NCBI GenBank assembly: GCA_028290765.1
Contig: JAQGJF010000942.1
Location: forward strand, 1-8,299
DNA length: 8,299 bases
Reading direction: 5' to 3'
Source of the DNA: Tardiphaga sp.
Lineage (GTDB): Bacteria > Pseudomonadota > Alphaproteobacteria > Rhizobiales > Xanthobacteraceae
Below, in pieces: positions 4,726-8,299 of this stretch. Each line of letters begins with the position of its first letter. Within the stretch, counting starts at the first letter, position 1. The position numbers were made by a program, and so were the translations under genes. Below the pieces are notes generated by a model. That model saw only the letters and a list, made by a program, of their open reading frames with translations. It did not search any database and was not told where the DNA came from.

Positions 4726-6219
4726 CTATGGTGTTTCTATCTTTTGCAGCGGTGAGCGATCGGTGTGGTAGGCGATATCCGCGACCTCCCATCCTCCCCC
4801 GAGGACGCGATAGAGATTGACGAGACTCGTTGCGATCTGGGTATCGCTGTCGGCAAGGTCATTTTCGCTCTGCAGCAGCTGGGCCTGTGTCGTGATGACA
4901 TTGAGGAAGTCGATCGCACCCTCCGAGTAACGCTGCCTGGCCGCTTGCAGGGCGGCCTGATTTTCAGTGACCGATCGGGCGACATCGGCACGCCGGCGTT
5001 GCGCCTCGCGATAGGCCGTCAGGGCGTCGTCGACCTCCTTCCAGGACCGCAACACGGTTTTCTGGAAGAAAATGGCAGCTTCCCGCTGCCGTGACTCGCT
5101 TAGCGCTAAGGTGCCCCGCAACCGGCCTCCTTCGAAGATCGGAAGGGAAACGGACGGGCCCAGAGCGAATGCGGTCGAGGTCGGGGAAAACAGATTGGTC
5201 AGGCGCAGGTTTTCCACGCTGACGGCGCCGTTCAGAGTCACATCGGGATAGAAGCTCGCCACCGCGACGCCGGTCTGCGCCGTGGCTTCATGCAGTCGCG
5301 CTTCAGCCTCTCGTACGTCCGGCCGGCGGCGCACCAGCGTTCCGGGCAGGCCCACGGGAACCTTGCGCGGCAAGCGCGGCAGTATCCGAGGGCGGTGCAA
5401 CTCGGCCTCGAGCGCGCGGGGAACATCGCCCAGCAGCAGCCCGATGGCGTTGATGAGCTCCGCCTCCCGGCTGCGCAGGAGCGGCAGAGTCGCGGAGATG
5501 GTGGCCTGCTGAGCCCGGGCCTGCGCCAGGTCAAGCGTGGTGGCGACGCCATTGCCGAAACGGGTATTCACAAGCTCCGCATTCTCTTCGGCGAGGCGGA
5601 GATTGCGCTTCGCGATCCCGAGACGGCTCTGGGTTCCGCGCAATTGCATGTAGCCTTGCGCCAGTTCGGCGACCGCCGCGAGCGCGATGCCGTGCCGGTT
5701 CTCCACGGCCGCCAAGGTGTTGGCATCGGCTGCTTCAACCGCCCGCCGAACGCGACCGAACAGGTCGAGCTGCCATGATGAGGTTAAGCCGTCATGAAAC
5801 AAGGCGTATTCCAGAGGCGCACCGGGTGCAGGGGTGAGCAAGGAGAGTGTGCCGTTCGGGCTCTGGCGATTATAGGTCGATGATGATTGCCCTTCGATAT
5901 GCGGCAGTCCCTGAGAGGCTGCGACCCGGCGCTGCGCCACGCTTTGGATCACGCGTTCCGCCGCCGTCTCGAGGTCGAGGTTTTGCGCCACCAGCCTTTC
6001 GACCAGAGAGGACAGCTGAAAGTCCCGGAAGCTTTTCCACCAGAGTATGTCGACCGCGGCCTCGACCGTCCGGCTGGGCACGCTTGCGCCATTGAGCGCC
6101 GGACGACTGGGTGCTTCCTTTATCTCCGGGCTCCGGTAGTCCGGCCCGACAGTGCAGCCGGTCAGTCCGATGCCCAACATCGGAACAGAGAGGCACGCCA
6201 CAAGACGCAAGGCATGCAC
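4726..6219 (-). CDS. NodT/TolC-family outer-membrane efflux lipoprotein (497 aa)
   Basis: This is the outer-membrane channel of the tripartite pump encoded with the two genes upstream. Residues 1-22 are a lipoprotein signal: hydrophobic leader then lipobox LTGC with Cys22, followed by TVGPDYRSPE, the standard start of NodT-type factors. Two tandem OEP repeats follow, about residues 60-265 and 295-475. The first has WWKSFRDFQLSSLVERLVAQ and SSWQLDLFGRVRRAVEAA. The second has PGTLVRRRPDVREAEARLH, then SVSLPIFEGGRLRGTLALS, and RYSEGAIDFLNVITTQAQLL. These form the coiled-coil barrel and beta strands of the trimeric channel. Length is normal and no key segment is missing. ATG 6217-6219 starts 3 bases after the fusion-protein stop with no obvious Shine-Dalgarno, suggesting translational coupling. 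The C-terminus lacks a transmembrane strand of its own kind. Family certain; exported compounds unknown. Confidence 0.95.
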   Translation of the reverse strand: MHALRLVACLSVPMLGIGLTGCTVGPDYRSPEIKEAPSRPALNGASVPSRTVEAAVDILWWKSFRDFQLSSLVERLVAQNLDLETAAERVIQSVAQRRVAASQGLPHIEGQSSSTYNRQSPNGTLSLLTPAPGAPLEYALFHDGLTSSWQLDLFGRVRRAVEAADANTLAAVENRHGIALAAVAELAQGYMQLRGTQSRLGIAKRNLRLAEENAELVNTRFGNGVATTLDLAQARAQQATISATLPLLRSREAELINAIGLLLGDVPRALEAELHRPRILPRLPRKVPVGLPGTLVRRRPDVREAEARLHEATAQTGVAVASFYPDVTLNGAVSVENLRLTNLFSPTSTAFALGPSVSLPIFEGGRLRGTLALSESRQREAAIFFQKTVLRSWKEVDDALTAYREAQRRRADVARSVTENQAALQAARQRYSEGAIDFLNVITTQAQLLQSENDLADSDTQIATSLVNLYRVLGGGWEVADIAYHTDRSPLQKIETP

Positions 6220-6222
6220 GGA

Positions 6223-7452
6223 TCAATGCCCAGCCACACGTTCGCTCGATCTGCGCTGTTCGTCCACGACGTCCTCCAGTCCCGTATGGATGGTGGTCTC
6301 CACCGACAAGCCGACGCGCAAGAGCTTAGCCAAATGTTGCCCGGAGGTCACCACGATCTTGACCGGCAGCCGCTGCACGATCTTGGTGAAATTGCCGGTA
6401 GCGTTGTTGGGGGCGATGGGTGCGAAGGCCGCGCCGGAGGCTGGCGGCACGCTGTCCACTGTACCCTTGAGGTCGATGCCATAGGCGTCCAAATGGATGG
6501 TTACGGGCTGGCCGCTGCGGACGTGCCGCAGATCCACTTCGCGATAGTTGGCTTCGATATATACCTTATCGAGCGGCACAACGGTCATCAACGTCGTACC
6601 GGGGCCGACATAGTTGCCGACCTGTACGGACCGCTCGCCCACCATGCCGTCGATCGGCGCCGGAATCTGCGTATAGGACAGATTAAGCCTGGCCTGTTCA
6701 AGTTGAGCCTCATCGGCCTTGACCGCTGCCTCCGCTGCGGATCTCTGGGCCTTGAGCACTTCCAATTGCCGGCGCGCCGCATCGAGCGACGCCTCGGCGC
6801 TATCCAGCGAAGCCTGACCCTGCGCAAGCGTGGTGTCGGCTTGCTGGTGTTCCTGCATGGTGCCGGCTCCCGTCGCGGCGAGGTTGCCGTAGCGGCGCGC
6901 GTTGGCCTGCGCGAAAGCGAGCCTGGCGCGCGCGGACGCGACGGCGGCCTGTTGCTCTTCTATGATCGATGGCTGGCGTGACACGGTCGTGGAGATCTCG
7001 TCGAAATGCGATCTGTCGCGTGCGACCGCCGCCTCGGCGGAAGCCAGGACGGTTTCATTGTCGCGCGGGTCGAGCGTTGCGAGCACTTGTCCGGTCTTGA
7101 CGAGGTCGTTGTCGTCAACCGGTACCGTGGCGATCTGACCGGAGATGCGTGGAGCGATGGTCGCGTAATGGACCATTACATAGGCATCGTCGGTTCGGAC
7201 GTCCGCCCTTGGCTCGAAAATGATGTACAGGACGACCGCGGCGAAGATCGCCACGACGACTCCGACCAAAATGAGGGGCCAGCGCGGCAGAGGCGCGGGA
7301 AGCTTGTCTGCTTCCGGCACCTCGCGGTCCCTCGACCCGCTGTCCTTCCGTTGAGGTGGATCGTCGGTCTTGCGCGTCGGGGCTGGGTCTGGCGTTTTGT
7401 TCCGCTCCGTCTCGGCGGGGCGCGCCTCGAGTTCGGCTACATCCTCTGCCAT
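6223..7452 (-). CDS. EmrA/HlyD-family membrane fusion protein (409 aa)
   Basis: Periplasmic adaptor linking the MFS transporter to the outer-membrane factor. Residues 1-57 are an unusually long, charged, proline-rich cytoplasmic tail. Residues 58-79 (WPLILVGVVVAIFAAVVLYI) are the single inner-membrane helix, followed by TDDAYV, typical of EmrA. The first lipoyl half is about 97-128 (APRISGQIATVPVDDNDLVK), the alpha-helical hairpin 132-257 is rich in Ala and Gln, and the second half is 263-292 (PAPIDGMVGERSVQVGNYVG). A beta-barrel part follows with VYIEANYREVDLRHVRSGQP, and then the EmrA signature NATGNFTKIVQRLPVKI at 350-366 and GLSVETTIHT near the end. ATG 7450-7452 is supported by AGGAAG on the minus strand, which overlaps the stop of the transporter gene 8 bases upstream. 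It is the middle gene of the operon. Substrate cannot be read from the sequence. Confidence 0.95.
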   Translation of the reverse strand: MAEDVAELEARPAETERNKTPDPAPTRKTDDPPQRKDSGSRDREVPEADKLPAPLPRWPLILVGVVVAIFAAVVLYIIFEPRADVRTDDAYVMVHYATIAPRISGQIATVPVDDNDLVKTGQVLATLDPRDNETVLASAEAAVARDRSHFDEISTTVSRQPSIIEEQQAAVASARARLAFAQANARRYGNLAATGAGTMQEHQQADTTLAQGQASLDSAEASLDAARRQLEVLKAQRSAAEAAVKADEAQLEQARLNLSYTQIPAPIDGMVGERSVQVGNYVGPGTTLMTVVPLDKVYIEANYREVDLRHVRSGQPVTIHLDAYGIDLKGTVDSVPPASGAAFAPIAPNNATGNFTKIVQRLPVKIVVTSGQHLAKLLRVGLSVETTIHTGLEDVVDEQRRSSERVAGH

Positions 7453-7460
7453 GCTGCTTC

Positions 7461-8299
7461 CTAGTGCTTTGCAAAAAGGATACGCGGCGGCAAGGTGCGG
7501 ACCGGCAACGTCATCACCACGACCATCAGGAATACCGTCAGGGCGCCGAGGATCAAGAAGGTGTCGCTAGTCGATAAGATCGTTGCCTGCTGTTCCACGG
7601 CGTGGCCGAAAGCTTCCAGGCTGCCCGGCAGACGGGGCTGACCGTTTGGCGTCAACGGCGGTGGATACTGCGGCAACACGCCGTTGCCCTGGATCACCCG
7701 CCAGCGGTCCTGGCCGGCCTGATCGATGATGCGGTCCGAATGCAGAGCGTTGCGCCAACGATCAATCAACCCTAGGAACCAGGCGCTCGCTGCCTCGGCC
7801 ATGGCGCGTGATGTATTGACCAGCGCAGACGCGAAAGGACCTTCCGTCGGACCGGCAACGGTATTGGTGGTCATCATCAGCAGCGGCATGATCACCATCG
7901 GTTGACCGACCGCCTGGAGCAGCTGCCATAAATAGAATTGATCGCGGTTCCAATAAACCGTGAGGAACGACGAACCGATGCAGGATGCGAGCATCAACCC
8001 CAACCCGACCAGGCTGACGACGCGCGAATCGACCCGCTTGTAATCCAGCAGCAGCGCCATGGCGGGCAGCATCACGAGTTGCGCCGCCGCGATCTCCAGC
8101 GTGATCAGGTTGGACTGCAGCGGCCGGTAACCCTGGACCTCCTGCAGGTATCGTAGAGGCACGGCGGAGCCGGATTGGCTGATGATCACAAAGAGAAACA
8201 GACCGAGCACGCCATAGGCCAGGTTACGCCGGCCGAGCATCTGCAGCTTTAGAAGCGGCAAAGGGTGGAACCATTCATTGACGAGCAGCAGCGGGATGG
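7461..8299 (-). CDS. DHA2-family MFS drug transporter (EmrB/QacA type), C-terminal part
   Basis: Inner-membrane proton-driven exporter of the pump. The frame is open to the right edge, so the 278 visible residues are the C-terminal half and the start lies outside; the TTG at 8259-8261 is internal because LLLVNEWFHPLPLLKLQML reads straight through it in the usual family pattern. Six membrane segments can be seen, fitting the last helices of a 14-helix transporter: NLAYGVLGLFLFVIISQSG, an ITLEIAAAQLVMLPAMALLL helix with VQGYRPLQS before it, VVSLVGLGLMLASCIGSSF, the QPMVIMPLLMMTTN helix, FASALVNTSRAMAEAASAWF, and the final TFLILGALTVFLMVVVMTL. A polar loop of roughly 65 residues (IDRWRNALHSD through QATILS) precedes the last helix, as in other proteobacterial EmrB-like proteins. 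The stop TAG is 8 bases before the fusion protein. It is the first of the three genes seen; promoter and any regulator lie to the right. Confidence 0.93.
   Translation of the reverse strand, partial: IPLLLVNEWFHPLPLLKLQMLGRRNLAYGVLGLFLFVIISQSGSAVPLRYLQEVQGYRPLQSNLITLEIAAAQLVMLPAMALLLDYKRVDSRVVSLVGLGLMLASCIGSSFLTVYWNRDQFYLWQLLQAVGQPMVIMPLLMMTTNTVAGPTEGPFASALVNTSRAMAEAASAWFLGLIDRWRNALHSDRIIDQAGQDRWRVIQGNGVLPQYPPPLTPNGQPRLPGSLEAFGHAVEQQATILSTSDTFLILGALTVFLMVVVMTLPVRTLPPRILFAKH

Larger units (their letters stand above)
4726..8299 (-). other. Tripartite EmrAB-TolC-type efflux operon
   Basis: Three minus-strand genes run in the order transporter, fusion protein, outer-membrane factor with gaps of 8 and 3 bases, so they are almost certainly one transcript. 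Together they encode an inner-membrane MFS pump, a periplasmic adaptor and an outer-membrane channel, which in the EmrAB-TolC model span both membranes and expel hydrophobic toxins or uncouplers. The order is usual for alphaproteobacterial copies, with a dedicated outer-membrane gene rather than a shared TolC. No regulator gene is seen on the left; any local MarR or TetR gene would lie beyond the right edge. Confidence 0.9.

Noticed and set aside
4445..4771. Two overlapping plus-strand frames of about 100 codons
   Set aside because: No Shine-Dalgarno, Arg/Gly/Ser-rich, and they run into the 3' end of the outer-membrane factor on the other strand.
5887..6981. 364-codon plus-strand frame opposite the efflux genes
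   Set aside because: It spans two real minus-strand genes, is His/Arg/Gly-rich as expected for an antisense shadow in GC-rich DNA, and has no recognisable family.

Overview
The window looks like chromosomal DNA of a GC-rich alphaproteobacterium of the Bradyrhizobium/Rhodopseudomonas type. The evidence is the codon usage, the protein-family flavour (GlcG-like protein, YfeH-type transporter, rhizobial-style response regulator, NodT-type outer-membrane factor), and a degenerate interspersed repeat that, from memory, resembles one scattered through those genomes. No taxonomic search was run, so this is inference.

The left third (1-2500) is a decaying accessory region. It starts with the end of a GlcG/HbpS-family gene (+). 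Next is a YfeH-type bile acid:sodium symporter pseudogene (+) that has lost its N-terminus at a repeat and carries an in-frame TAG where the family has Tyr. Then come a frameshifted, truncated tyrosine-integrase remnant (-) and short gene-like scraps. An intact-looking 85-codon gene for a small exported protein (-) has a strong ribosome binding site.

The middle (2500-4725) holds one clear gene, an OmpR/PhoB-family response regulator at 2993-3670 (+) with no sensor kinase beside it. A 450-base stretch with small repeats follows. After that comes a 95-residue protein of unknown family with a good Shine-Dalgarno, and a 317-base gap with a long GC-rich hairpin.

The right part (4726-8299) is a tight minus-strand operon for a tripartite drug-efflux pump. 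In transcription order it encodes an EmrB/QacA-type MFS transporter (its start lies beyond the right edge), an EmrA/HlyD-type membrane fusion protein, and a NodT/TolC-type outer-membrane lipoprotein. Gaps are 8 and 3 nt. Together they would move toxic compounds from the inner membrane to the outside in one step.

I see no convincing new biological system. The best second-look items are the nonsense-disrupted symporter and the repeat at its 5' break, the frameshifted integrase, the kinase-less response regulator, the two unrecognised small proteins, and the hairpin at the end of the efflux operon.
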